The translations under genes and the position numbers were made by a program. Shown here piece by piece: positions 20,217 to 29,298 of a stretch of 64,000 bases of DNA; position 1 is the stretch's first letter; every line of letters begins with the position of its first letter. Under the pieces are notes generated by a model that did not search any database, was not told the DNA's origin, and saw only the letters and a program-made list of their open reading frames with translations. Source of the stretch: Oscillospiraceae bacterium (GTDB lineage: Bacteria; Bacillota; Clostridia; Oscillospirales; Acutalibacteraceae). The stretch covers positions 62,001-126,000 of the forward strand of contig JAQXNV010000022.1 in the NCBI GenBank assembly GCA_029098185.1, in the 5' to 3' direction.

Positions 20217-20720
20217 TCGTTTCTTTTCCAGTTTTCGGTACCAGCGAAGGATCTCTTCCAGGTTTTCTTCTTTGACTAAGTCGCCGCCGTGCTGCATAGC
20301 ATAGAGGATCTGCTGTTCCTCCGCTGTTTTGGCGCCGGATTTAGCCATGGCTTTGGCGGCAAGGGACAGTGTCATCTTGCGCACGCCCTTGAGCTTTTGG
20401 AGATCTACGCCGCCCAAAAGCTGAAAGAGGGGTGTTTTTTCTGGGATGCGGTTGTCGTGGCGAAGCCGTTGCCGGGCAGTATCGCTGGGCATCATCATGC
20501 CGACGGCAACGATTGCCGAAAGGGAAAAATGACGGCGGGCATCCGAGAGCTTTTCGATGTGGCCGGCCTGTACCCAACTGAGAAAGAGCACAGCTTCCTC
20601 ATCGCGCAGCGCCATTTTGGCCTTTGCAAGGGGATAACAGGGCAGTCCCAGCTTGTCTGATAGCAACTGGGCATACCGGGCGGTAAACCCGGTGTGCGAT
20701 TCAAATACGATGGCGTTCAT
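20214..20720 (-). CDS. Flavodoxin-domain-like protein
   Basis: MNAIVFESHTGFTARYAQLLSDKLGLPCYPL is a flavodoxin-type N-terminus. Confidence 0.6.
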   Translation of the reverse strand: MNAIVFESHTGFTARYAQLLSDKLGLPCYPLAKAKMALRDEEAVLFLSWVQAGHIEKLSDARRHFSLSAIVAVGMMMPSDTARQRLRHDNRIPEKTPLFQLLGGVDLQKLKGVRKMTLSLAAKAMAKSGAKTAEEQQILYAMQHGGDLVKEENLEEILRWYRKLEKKR

Positions 20721-20873
20721 GGAAAGTCTCTCCTTTCTGTTTTCATCATACGGCTTTTACGGGGAAAAGCAAGTTGAAATTTTGCAAATTTTGGCGCGGA
20801 AAGGATATTTTGCGAAAATCGGGAAATCACTAACAGCGAACCCGGCAGATAGTCGGAGAAAGGTTGTGATTTC

Positions 20874-21368
20874 TTGCACAAGCAAGCAATGCAAAATACG
20901 CCGTCTTTGGGCAGTAAGATCACCGATCTGGACCAAAAGCAGTATGACCGGTGGGTAAAACAGTTTTCGCCGCCCAGCACCTGGCTCAAAAATTGTCTCA
21001 TGGCATTTTTGTTTGGCGGCGGGATCTGTGCCTTTGGCCAGCTTTTATTTGTGCTTTATGAAGGCGTCGGATTGGCCGAAAAGGAAGCCCGTATGGCAGT
21101 TTCCATCACGCTGATCTTTATTGCGGCACTGCTGACAGCGCTGAAGGTCTTTGACAATATCGCCAAAGTGGCCGGCGCCGGCACCATCGTGCCCATTACG
21201 GGATTTGCCAACTCTATCGTGTCCCCCGCCATGGAATACAAAAGCGAAGGGTTTGTCATGGGACTGGGCGCAAAAATGTTTATTATCGCCGGCCCGGTTT
21301 TGGTATATGGTATTACGGCGTCGGTGGTGTACGGCATGGTGCTCTATATTATCCGGCTGTTTCTGTAA
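20874..21368 (+). CDS. spoVAC: Stage V sporulation protein AC
   Basis: AFLFGGGICAFGQLLFVLYEGVGL, GAGTIVPITGFANSIVSPAMEYKSEGFVMGLGAKMFIIAGPVLVYG; TTG start (ATG 20889 alternative). Confidence 0.93.
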   Translation: MHKQAMQNTPSLGSKITDLDQKQYDRWVKQFSPPSTWLKNCLMAFLFGGGICAFGQLLFVLYEGVGLAEKEARMAVSITLIFIAALLTALKVFDNIAKVAGAGTIVPITGFANSIVSPAMEYKSEGFVMGLGAKMFIIAGPVLVYGITASVVYGMVLYIIRLFL

Positions 21369-21390
21369 GACTGGCAAGGGAGGGGATCCT

Positions 21391-22446
21391 ATGAAACGAA
21401 TCGGAAATTACACGCTGGAGCTGGAAAACCATCCTTATCTGGAAGCCTTTGGCGCTGTTGGCGGCAAAAAAGAAAAGGAAGGCCCTCTGGGAGAGTACTT
21501 TGACAAGTGCTTTATCGATACGACGCTGGGGCAGGATACCTGGGAGCAGTCGGAAAGTAAGCTGCAAACAGAAGCATCCCAGCTTGTCCTGGAAAAAGGC
21601 AGCCTGACACAAAACGATATTCAATATGTTTTTTCCGGCGATTTGCTGAACCAGTGTATTTCGTCCACCTTTGGCCTGCGTACGCTGAACATTCCTTTTT
21701 TAGGACAATTCGGCGCTTGTTCCACCATGGGGCAAGCGCTAGCTATGGCGTCTATTTTTGTGGAGAGCGGCGCTGCAGACCGTGCCATGGCAGTGACGTC
21801 ATCGCATTTTTGTTCGGCAGAGCGGCAGTTTCGCTTTCCGCTGGAATATGGCGGCCAGCGCACGCCGACTGCCCAATGGACCGTAACCGGCGCCGGAGCG
21901 GTCATTGTTGCCGGACAGGATGTACCATCAAAGCAAATGACGACAGTGTATCCCGGCGTAACAAAGCCAAAGCGGGTAACCGTTTCCCATATTACCGTCG
22001 GGCGGATTACCGACCTGGGGGTGAAGGACGCCAACAACATGGGCGCGGCTATGGCGCCGGCAGCAGCACAGACCATTGCCGATTATTTGGAGGATACCAA
22101 CACTTCGCCCCAGGATTATGATCTGATCCTCACCGGTGATCTGGGACAGGTAGGCTCAGAGCTGCTGGAAAAGCTCCTGCGGGAAAACGGGATCTTCATT
22201 GGCGAAAACCACAACGACTGCGGCTTATTGATCTATGACCGGCAAAAACAGGATGTCCATGCTGGCGGCTCCGGCTGTGGCTGCGCAGCGTCTGTTTCCT
22301 GTATCAAGCTGTTCCCGGAGATGGCCGAGGGGCTGTATCACAACGTCCTTTTTGTGCCCACGGGCGCACTGATGTCGCCCACTTCTTCCCAGCAGGGCGC
22401 GTCCATCCCATCCATTGCCCATCTGGTGCATCTGACGGCGGAATAA
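21391..22446 (+). CDS. spoVAD: Stage V sporulation protein AD
   Basis: EGPLGEYFDKCFIDTTLGQDTWEQSESK, GDLLNQCISSTFGLR, thiolase-like GACSTMGQALAMASIFVESG; ATG at 21391 (ORF track starts upstream). Confidence 0.95.
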   Translation: MKRIGNYTLELENHPYLEAFGAVGGKKEKEGPLGEYFDKCFIDTTLGQDTWEQSESKLQTEASQLVLEKGSLTQNDIQYVFSGDLLNQCISSTFGLRTLNIPFLGQFGACSTMGQALAMASIFVESGAADRAMAVTSSHFCSAERQFRFPLEYGGQRTPTAQWTVTGAGAVIVAGQDVPSKQMTTVYPGVTKPKRVTVSHITVGRITDLGVKDANNMGAAMAPAAAQTIADYLEDTNTSPQDYDLILTGDLGQVGSELLEKLLRENGIFIGENHNDCGLLIYDRQKQDVHAGGSGCGCAASVSCIKLFPEMAEGLYHNVLFVPTGALMSPTSSQQGASIPSIAHLVHLTAE

Positions 22447-22484
22447 TGCAAAAGTCATCTCTAAAAGGGGATGGCTTTTCGTTT

Positions 22485-22934
22485 TTAGAGGTATGTGCCG
22501 ATTTCCGTTAAAGCGTCCTTACAGAGCAGTCGGCCGTGTTCCTGGCAGAAGGCAACAGCAGTGGGGGAACGTCCTTTTAGCGTACCGTATTCGCTGACGA
22601 GGCTGCGAAGAGAAAAGAACCATCGGCAGGTAGGGTAGAGGATCAGGGCATAGCCGTTGTCCATGGCGTAGAGAGGACAGGGCATCAGGCGCAGCGGCAG
22701 ACGGCACAGCCGCTCGATGCAGTCCAGAAGCGATGCGCAGGAGGCAAAATAAATGACCTGGGGCATCATGCGGCAGCGATACCGGCGCCGTTTGGAAACA
22801 GGTTCTGGCAGAAATACGGTGTGTGTTTGCAGGAGCACGGCGCAGCCAGAGCCGGTAGGGATCCCCAGATATTGGGCTTCCGCGGCGGTGAGAATAAGCA
22901 GTACATGGGTTTTGCCGATGGCTTTCACCTTCAA
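22485..22934 (-). CDS. Divergent MecA/NegReg-like adaptor protein
   Basis: C-terminus LVSEYGTLKGRSPTAVAFCQEHGRLLCKDALTEIGTYL resembles the MecA C-terminal domain (EYG...EHG...AL..I..F). Confidence 0.5.
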   Translation of the reverse strand: MKVKAIGKTHVLLILTAAEAQYLGIPTGSGCAVLLQTHTVFLPEPVSKRRRYRCRMMPQVIYFASCASLLDCIERLCRLPLRLMPCPLYAMDNGYALILYPTCRWFFSLRSLVSEYGTLKGRSPTAVAFCQEHGRLLCKDALTEIGTYL

Positions 22935-23002
22935 GAAACCACCTCCAACGGAATCAGTTACTGTATCCTATGCAGAGCTGTTGTCCAATGCGCATAACCC
23001 CT

Positions 23003-23041
23003 TGAAAAAAACAGCGCTGCCGGGGAGAGATGGCAGCGCTG
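23003..23041 (-). terminator. Terminator on the minus strand downstream of the aldehyde dehydrogenase gene
   Basis: Perfect CAGCGCTGCC-ggggagagat-GGCAGCGCTG palindrome; on minus followed by TTTTTTT. Confidence 0.75.
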
Positions 23042-23087
23042 CGGGGAAAAAATTTCAATTTGGGGAGAAAATTTTGACTGGAGAAGA

Positions 23088-23118
23088 TCGTTCTAGGAGG
23101 AGAACGGTTTTCTTTTTT
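23088..23118 (+). terminator. Plus-strand terminator-like hairpin with no annotated plus-strand gene upstream
   Basis: CGTTCT-aggagg-AGAACG followed by GTTTTCTTTTTT. Confidence 0.45.
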
Positions 23119-23155
23119 GTTGACGGAATGCTCTCTTACAGGATAAGGAGAAAGT

Positions 23156-24643
23156 TTATGGTTCTGGATAGAAGCCCGACGGCGTTTCAGACAGGTTGAT
23201 CATGATGTTCTTAGACTGGGAGTAATGCTCCAACATGACCTTGTGGGTCTCACGGCCGATGCCGGACTGCTTGTAGCCGCCAAAGGGTGCGCCGGCCGGG
23301 ATGGAGTTGTAGGTGTTGACCCAGACACGACCTGTCTCGATGCCTCTGGCCACACGCATTGCCCGGTTGAGATCTCTCGTCCAAACGGCGCCGCCCAGAC
23401 CGTAATCGCTGTCGTTGGCCATGGCGATGACTTCTTCCTCTGTCTTAAATTTGATGATGACCGCCACCGGCCCAAAGATCTCTTCCCGGGCGATGCACAT
23501 ATCATTGGTCACGTTGGTCATGAGCGTGGGCTGCATGAAGGCGCCCTTGGCAAGCTCGCCTTCTGTTGCCCGCTCACCGCCGCACAGGACTGTAGCGCCT
23601 TCTTTCTTGCCGATCTCGATGTACTTGAGGATACGCTGGACCTGCTTTTCGTCGATCTGCGCACCCATCTGCGTTTCCGGATCCCACGGCATACCGACCT
23701 TGATGGCGTTAAAACGCTTTTTGGCTTCCTCCACAAATTTGTCGTAGATGCCTTCCTGGACAAAGACACGGGAGCCGGCGCAGCAGACCTGACCCTGATT
23801 AAACAGAATGCCCAGTTGCAGCCCATCCATAGCCAGATCCCACTGACAGTCGTCAAAGTAGATGTTAGCGGATTTGCCGCCCAGTTCCAGTGTTGCTGGG
23901 ATCAGCCGTTCCGCCGCAGCCTTTGCCACATCTTTGCCCACTTCTGTAGAGCCGGTAAAGGCCAGCTTTGAGAAGCCCGGATGTTCCAGGATATACTGGC
24001 CGGACTTGGAGCCGGAGCCGGTGATGACGTTGAATACACCGGCAGGCAGGACATCCTGGATCAGTCTTGTCAGCTCCAGGACGCTGAGAGGCGTAGTGCT
24101 GGACGGCTTAAAGACGGTGCAGCAGCCGCTGGCAATGACTGGTGCCAGCTTCCAGGCGGCCATGAGGAAGGGGAAATTCCACGGAACTACCTGGCCCACA
24201 ACGCCGATAGGCTCATTGAGCACGATGCTCAGGGTGTCGGCGCCGAGGATGTTGGCACTGCCTTCCTCGGCCAGCAGACAGCCGGCAAAGTAGCGGAAAT
24301 GCTCGGCGGCATAGGGAACATCGATGGTGCTGGTTTCTCGGATCGGTTTGCCGTTGTCCAGAGATTCTACCAGTGCCAGATGTTCCGCGTTTTCTTCGAT
24401 AATATCGGCAATCCGGTTGAGAATGGCAGCCCGTTGCTGTACGGTGGTGTGCTTCCAGGTCTTAAAAGCTTTCCAGGCGGCGTTGACAGCATCGTCAACA
24501 TCCTGCTTTGTGGCCTGAGCGCAGCTGGCCAGAACGGTTCCGTTAGCCGGGCAAGTCGTTTGGAACGTTGCCCCGTCAGAAGCGTCCCGCCATTGGCCGT
24601 CAATGAACAGTTGATATTTAGACTGTAGATTTGCTTGTTTCAT
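23156..24643 (-). CDS. NAD(P)-dependent aldehyde dehydrogenase
   Basis: [55 protein letters not shown]; start [18 protein letters not shown]. Confidence 0.94.
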   Translation of the reverse strand: MKQANLQSKYQLFIDGQWRDASDGATFQTTCPANGTVLASCAQATKQDVDDAVNAAWKAFKTWKHTTVQQRAAILNRIADIIEENAEHLALVESLDNGKPIRETSTIDVPYAAEHFRYFAGCLLAEEGSANILGADTLSIVLNEPIGVVGQVVPWNFPFLMAAWKLAPVIASGCCTVFKPSSTTPLSVLELTRLIQDVLPAGVFNVITGSGSKSGQYILEHPGFSKLAFTGSTEVGKDVAKAAAERLIPATLELGGKSANIYFDDCQWDLAMDGLQLGILFNQGQVCCAGSRVFVQEGIYDKFVEEAKKRFNAIKVGMPWDPETQMGAQIDEKQVQRILKYIEIGKKEGATVLCGGERATEGELAKGAFMQPTLMTNVTNDMCIAREEIFGPVAVIIKFKTEEEVIAMANDSDYGLGGAVWTRDLNRAMRVARGIETGRVWVNTYNSIPAGAPFGGYKQSGIGRETHKVMLEHYSQSKNIMINLSETPSGFYPEP

Positions 24644-24785
24644 GTTGTCATCCCTCCAGATCGTGGTAAGTTTTTGTGGTTGATCTCGACAAGCCGCTGA
24701 GGGCGCGGTGTCCGTTTGGGTGGTCCCGCCGAAAGGGCGTGCTGTCGATGTGTCCGTAGTATAACAGGGAAGAAATTTAGAATTC

Positions 24786-24836
24786 TGTGATAAAATCACC
24801 GTAGCAGAGCAAATCTTTTGTGATAAAGTCACAAAA
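24786..24836 (-). promoter_or_regulatory. Tandem CRP/FNR-like operators upstream of the aldehyde dehydrogenase gene
   Basis: TGTGATAAAATCACC (24786-24800) and TTTTGTGATAAAGTCACAAAA (24817-24836), centres 33 bp apart; minus-strand -10 TATACT at 24759-24764. Confidence 0.6.
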
Positions 24837-24936
24837 ACTGGCGCTAAAACCTTAAGAAGAAACAGCGATCCCAAAGCAGCAACGGGGAAGCAGCCCCTCA
24901 AATTCTGCCGATTTTTCCGAAAAAACCGCACAAAAA

Positions 24937-24969
24937 ATCCTCCTGCTTCAAAAGGATGCAGGAGGAAAA
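24937..24969 (-). terminator. Terminator of the amylase gene
   Basis: TCCTCCTGC-ttcaaaagga-GCAGGAGGA hairpin; T-rich 3' side on the minus strand. Confidence 0.65.
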
Positions 24970-24972
24970 AAA

Positions 24973-26277
24973 TTATTGCAGCTTCCAGTATTGGGCGCTG
25001 TAAGGCGGCAGTGTCAGTCCGCCGTCGATGGTGATGCTTTCCCCTGTCAGCAGGCTGACTGCGTTTTGATGAATATCCATTCCGGCAAAGAAAGGCTGGT
25101 CGTCAGCATTGATGGCCACCAGTACCGTTTCGCCGTCACAGCAGCGGCGGATGACACATTGCCTGTTGGTCAGTACCGGGTGACTGTAGTCGCCGTAGAG
25201 CAGGGCCTGACTGCTTTTGTGGGCCTGTGATAGCTTGCTGATCCAGTTAAACAGATCGTTTTCCACAGCCTGGTCAAAACAGGGACGCAGGGCGGGATCA
25301 CCGTCGCTTTTGTTGCCCTGAGCGCCCCATTCACTGCCGTAATAAATACAGGGGATTCCGGGCATTCCAAAAGCCAGAGCGTAGATGAGAGGCAGATGGT
25401 TTTTGTTTTGGAGGATCGAGGCCACTCGGGTCACATCGTGATTGTCCACAAAGGTGAGCAGATGCTTGCCCTTGTAAAGGGTCCAGTTTTCCGGGCCGAA
25501 CTGCCGGGCCAGGGAATGACAGATCTCGAAGAGATTCTGGGAATTAAAGCTGGAGTACAGCCCCTTGTAGCACTCGTAATTGGTGGCGCTGTGGAGCATC
25601 TGGTCATTGACCCACTGATTATAGTCGCCGTGAAGCAGTTCACCCAGCAAGAAAAAGTCGGGTTTTAGCGTCTGACAAAAGTCATGTAATCGGGACAAAA
25701 ATCCCTTGTCGAGACAGTAGGCCACATCCAGCCGCAGACCGTCAAGATCAAACTCTGCGACCCATTGGCGGATAGCGTCAAAAATGTGGTTGACGACGTC
25801 GTCATTGTGCAGGTTCAGCTTGACCAGATCATAATGGCCTTCCCAGCCCTCATACCAGAAGCCGTCGTTGTAGCAGCTATTGCCGCCAAAATCAAGGTGG
25901 AACCAGTCTTTATAGGGAGAATTTTCCCGGTTGCGCAAAACATCCTGGAACGCCCAGAAGCCTCGGCCCACATGGTTGAATACGCCGTCCAGCACGACGC
26001 GGATGCCGTTTTGATGGAGGTGGCGGCAGACAGTGGCAAAGTCCTCGTTGGTGCCTAAACGGCAGTCGATCTTCCGGAAATCCCGGGTGTTGTAGCCGTG
26101 AGAGTCGGATTCGAATACCGGCGAAAAATAGATAGCGTTGGCGCCCAGTTTTTGGATATGCTCGGTCCAGGAACAGACCTTTTGGATACGGTTGACAGGG
26201 ATGCCATCGTTATCAAAGGGTGCGCCGCAAAAGCCAAGGGGATAGATTTGATAAAAGACACTTTCATAAGCCCACAT
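24973..26277 (-). CDS. GH13 alpha-amylase family glycosidase (cyclomaltodextrinase/maltogenic type)
   Basis: [66 protein letters not shown]. Confidence 0.93.
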   Translation of the reverse strand: MWAYESVFYQIYPLGFCGAPFDNDGIPVNRIQKVCSWTEHIQKLGANAIYFSPVFESDSHGYNTRDFRKIDCRLGTNEDFATVCRHLHQNGIRVVLDGVFNHVGRGFWAFQDVLRNRENSPYKDWFHLDFGGNSCYNDGFWYEGWEGHYDLVKLNLHNDDVVNHIFDAIRQWVAEFDLDGLRLDVAYCLDKGFLSRLHDFCQTLKPDFFLLGELLHGDYNQWVNDQMLHSATNYECYKGLYSSFNSQNLFEICHSLARQFGPENWTLYKGKHLLTFVDNHDVTRVASILQNKNHLPLIYALAFGMPGIPCIYYGSEWGAQGNKSDGDPALRPCFDQAVENDLFNWISKLSQAHKSSQALLYGDYSHPVLTNRQCVIRRCCDGETVLVAINADDQPFFAGMDIHQNAVSLLTGESITIDGGLTLPPYSAQYWKLQ

Positions 26278-26388
26278 ACAAGTGACTCCTCCCAAAGATA
26301 TGAAATTATCTCCATTATAACCGATAATATGTTAAAAAGCAATCTAATTTTTAGCAAAATTGCTCTAAATTTTACATTTTGTTTCCGG

Positions 26389-27609
26389 TCATAGGATCAC
26401 GAGTTTTTGGGTAAACTCTCTTCCGCAGGGGCGTATACGGGGATAGGCCAGGCTGTAAAGATCAGTGGCGGTCTGTTCCAGCTGCAGCAGACGGGATCCT
26501 CTATCGGTCAGTTTTTTCCCGTCCGATGCCCGCAGGATCAGCGGGATCGAGGACGTTTTTGCCAGTTGCGACAGGAGAAAAGCGCTTTCCCGCCGCACGC
26601 CCAGTACCCGGCAGTAAGGCGGTATACCCATGGCATCCTGTTTGGTGACGCCAAGAAAGGCTGAAAGCACCAGCCGACGGATCCGAGCCAGCGGATACCG
26701 TTTTGTTTTAACATACTCGTACAGCTCGGTGAGAGAGGTGCTGCGGCGGATGGCCTGATACAACCGCTGCTCTAATCCCTCGCTGATGTCCGGCAGATCC
26801 GACAGTTCTTCTACGGTCATGGTGCGCAGCTTAGAGAGGATCGCCGGTTCCAGCGTTTCCGGGAAAACAGGGCCCAGGCCGTCGTTTATCACCTGCGTCA
26901 AAAAAGCGGCGCAGTCCCCCGGCAAAAAGGGGCCAAGGTCACAGCGGGGATCTTTTTTCAGCATGGCTCTAAGCTGGGTGGCCGATGGATAGCGGTCTTT
27001 GGGCTGGGGGGATACCTGATGGTACCCTGCGCCCGATCGCTGTACGGTGTGGGGCTGGATGGCGGAGGACAGGCGCATGATGGCCTGGCAGTAAGAGATG
27101 CCCAGGATATTGTTGGGATGGGACAGCACTGCGCTATCCGCTTCCCCCAGCAGGTCGAAAACAGCTCGCTGACGCAGGGAAGCAAAGGATGATCCCGGAT
27201 GGTGTTTCTTCTGTTGGGCAAGGCACGCAGAGAACGCAGGGGTCTCCAGGGTTTTGGCAATGCGCAGCAGCGGTTCGATAGTGCCTGCTTCACTGCCAAA
27301 CCAGAGAGAATCTACACAGCCAAGGGCGTTTAGCAGAGAGACGCCGCCAAAGCCAAAGGCTTCCGCTCCGGCGGTGGCCCAGGGCAGGGGCAGCTCCAGC
27401 ACAAGGTCGGCGCCGCCCCGCAGGGCCAGTTCTGTGCGCGTCCATTTATCGAAGATGGCTGCTTGACCCCGCTGGACATAATTGCCGCTGAGCAGTGCCA
27501 CACATTTTTGGGATTTTTCCTGGTGAATTTGTTCGAATAAAGAAAAATGACCGTTATGGGGAGGATTAAGTTCACAAATTACCGCAGAAATTTGAAAATT
27601 TGTAGACAT
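26389..27609 (-). CDS. tmcAL: tRNA(Met) cytidine acetate ligase (TmcAL/YlbM)
   Basis: AVICELNPPHNGHFSLFEQ, ALLSGNYVQRGQAAIFDKWTRTELALRGGADLVLELPLPWATAGAEAFGFGGVSLLN. Confidence 0.93.
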   Translation of the reverse strand: MSTNFQISAVICELNPPHNGHFSLFEQIHQEKSQKCVALLSGNYVQRGQAAIFDKWTRTELALRGGADLVLELPLPWATAGAEAFGFGGVSLLNALGCVDSLWFGSEAGTIEPLLRIAKTLETPAFSACLAQQKKHHPGSSFASLRQRAVFDLLGEADSAVLSHPNNILGISYCQAIMRLSSAIQPHTVQRSGAGYHQVSPQPKDRYPSATQLRAMLKKDPRCDLGPFLPGDCAAFLTQVINDGLGPVFPETLEPAILSKLRTMTVEELSDLPDISEGLEQRLYQAIRRSTSLTELYEYVKTKRYPLARIRRLVLSAFLGVTKQDAMGIPPYCRVLGVRRESAFLLSQLAKTSSIPLILRASDGKKLTDRGSRLLQLEQTATDLYSLAYPRIRPCGREFTQKLVIL

Positions 27610-27753
27610 TTTAACGAAAACTCCTTGAAATATTCGTGGATTCTATGATATACTAAACCACAACTATTTGTCAAAACAATCGAAAAATCATATCAAAGCA
27701 TGGTAAAGTTATGCGTATAAGGGTATGGTGAGAAATTTGGAGGACGATCGAGA

Positions 27754-28956
27754 ATGAAAGTATTGGTTATTAACGCTGGCAGTTCATCGCTGAAGTATCA
27801 GTTGATTCAGATGGAGGATGAGAGCGTCCTGGCGAAAGGCATCTGTGAACGCATTGGCATGGAGAATGGTATTTTCTCCTACAAGAGCCATACCGGCTTT
27901 AAGCTGGAAAAGACTGTCGAGATGAAAAATCATGAAGCGGCGTTCCATTTGGTGGCAGAAGCACTGGAAGATCCAGAACACGGTGTGGTGAACTCTTTGT
28001 CGGAGATCAGCGCTATCGGCCACCGTGTTGTGCAGGGGGCAGACCTGTTTATGGAGTCCTGCCTCGTCACCGATGAAGTACTGGAAGGCATCCGTAAGTG
28101 TGCCCGTCTGGCCCCGCTGCATAACCTGGCCCACATCGAGGGCATCACTGCCTGCCAGAAGGTATTCGGTAAGGAGATCCCGGAGGTCGTCGTATTTGAT
28201 ACGGGCTTCCATGCCACCATGCCGAAAAAGGCGTATATGTACGCCATCCCCTATGCGTATTACGAGAAGTACAGCATCCGCCGCTATGGCTTCCACGGTA
28301 CGTCTCACCGGTATGTCAGTGAGCAGTGCATCCACATGCTGGGCGATCCGGAGCATTCCAAGATCATTACCTGCCATCTGGGCAACGGTTCTTCCATCAC
28401 AGCGGTAAAGGATGGCAAGTGCATCGACACCACCATGGGCCTTACGCCACTGGATGGCTTTATGATGGGTACCCGCAGTGGTTCTCTGGATCCGTCCATC
28501 GTCACCTTCCTCCAGCAGGAAGAGAACCTTTCCGCCAAGGAAATGGACACCGTGCTCAATAAAAAGTCTGGCCTGCTGGGCATTTCCGGCATTTCCAGCG
28601 ATGACCGGGATGTGACTAAGGCGGAGGAAGAAGGCAACGAGCGGGCGATCCTGGCCCATGAGATGCTCCAATATCAGATCGAGAAGTATATCGGCGGCTT
28701 TATTGTTGCGCTGGGCGGCTGTGACGCCATCGTCTTTACCGCCGGCATCGGTGAGAATCACGTTGGCCACCGGGAAAAGATCTGTGAAGCGCTGTCCTTT
28801 TTGGGCGTAGACCTGGATAAAGAGAAGAATCAGCAAATGGTCGGCGGTAAGGGCGGCGAGATCACAAAGCCCGGCTCCAAGATCAAAGTCTTTGTCATCC
28901 CGACAAACGAAGAGCTGATGATCGCCAGAGAAACAAAAGCGCTCTGCGAGGCATAA
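27754..28956 (+). CDS. ackA: Acetate kinase
   Basis: KVLVINAGSSSLKYQLI, VFDTGFHATMP, RRYGFHGTSHRYVSE, CHLGNGSSITAVKDGKCIDTTMGLTPLDGFMMGTRSG, FTAGIGENH. Confidence 0.98.
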   Translation: MKVLVINAGSSSLKYQLIQMEDESVLAKGICERIGMENGIFSYKSHTGFKLEKTVEMKNHEAAFHLVAEALEDPEHGVVNSLSEISAIGHRVVQGADLFMESCLVTDEVLEGIRKCARLAPLHNLAHIEGITACQKVFGKEIPEVVVFDTGFHATMPKKAYMYAIPYAYYEKYSIRRYGFHGTSHRYVSEQCIHMLGDPEHSKIITCHLGNGSSITAVKDGKCIDTTMGLTPLDGFMMGTRSGSLDPSIVTFLQQEENLSAKEMDTVLNKKSGLLGISGISSDDRDVTKAEEEGNERAILAHEMLQYQIEKYIGGFIVALGGCDAIVFTAGIGENHVGHREKICEALSFLGVDLDKEKNQQMVGGKGGEITKPGSKIKVFVIPTNEELMIARETKALCEA

Positions 28957-29013
28957 CCTATCTTCTGTAAGCTGAGAGGATCCATCGTATCTTCAAAAAT
29001 CGTAGAAATCAAC

Positions 29014-29046
29014 AAAGTCCGTCAGGCTACTGGCGGGCTTTTTGTT
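29014..29046 (+). terminator. Intrinsic terminator downstream of ackA
   Basis: AGTCCGTC-aggctact-GGCGGGCT-TTTT. Confidence 0.65.
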
Positions 29047-29298
29047 TGTCCAAAGGGAGCGGCAGACGGTAATTTTCCCCATTATTTTTTACATAAGAGA
29101 AAAATAATAGAAAAAAAGGAGGTATCCGAAAGATTTTGACGAGATTTCTTTCGATCTTTTTCGATTTTTGATACAACTTTTCTACATTTATGTTATAATG
29201 AAGCTATCTTATTGAAAACACGGTTGCCTTTACCGGTTTTCGATGGGGGATACGGAACAGGTTTTCTGGAGGCCTGTTTTGATAAAGGGGATATGTTC

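Noticed and set aside
27784-28836. 350-aa antisense ORF opposite ackA
   Set aside because: Coding shadow; ackA is unambiguous.
28957-29298. Riboswitch or T-box before the NhaC-like gene
   Set aside because: The only clear structure is the ackA terminator; the rest is AT-rich promoter DNA with no T-box or known riboswitch motif.
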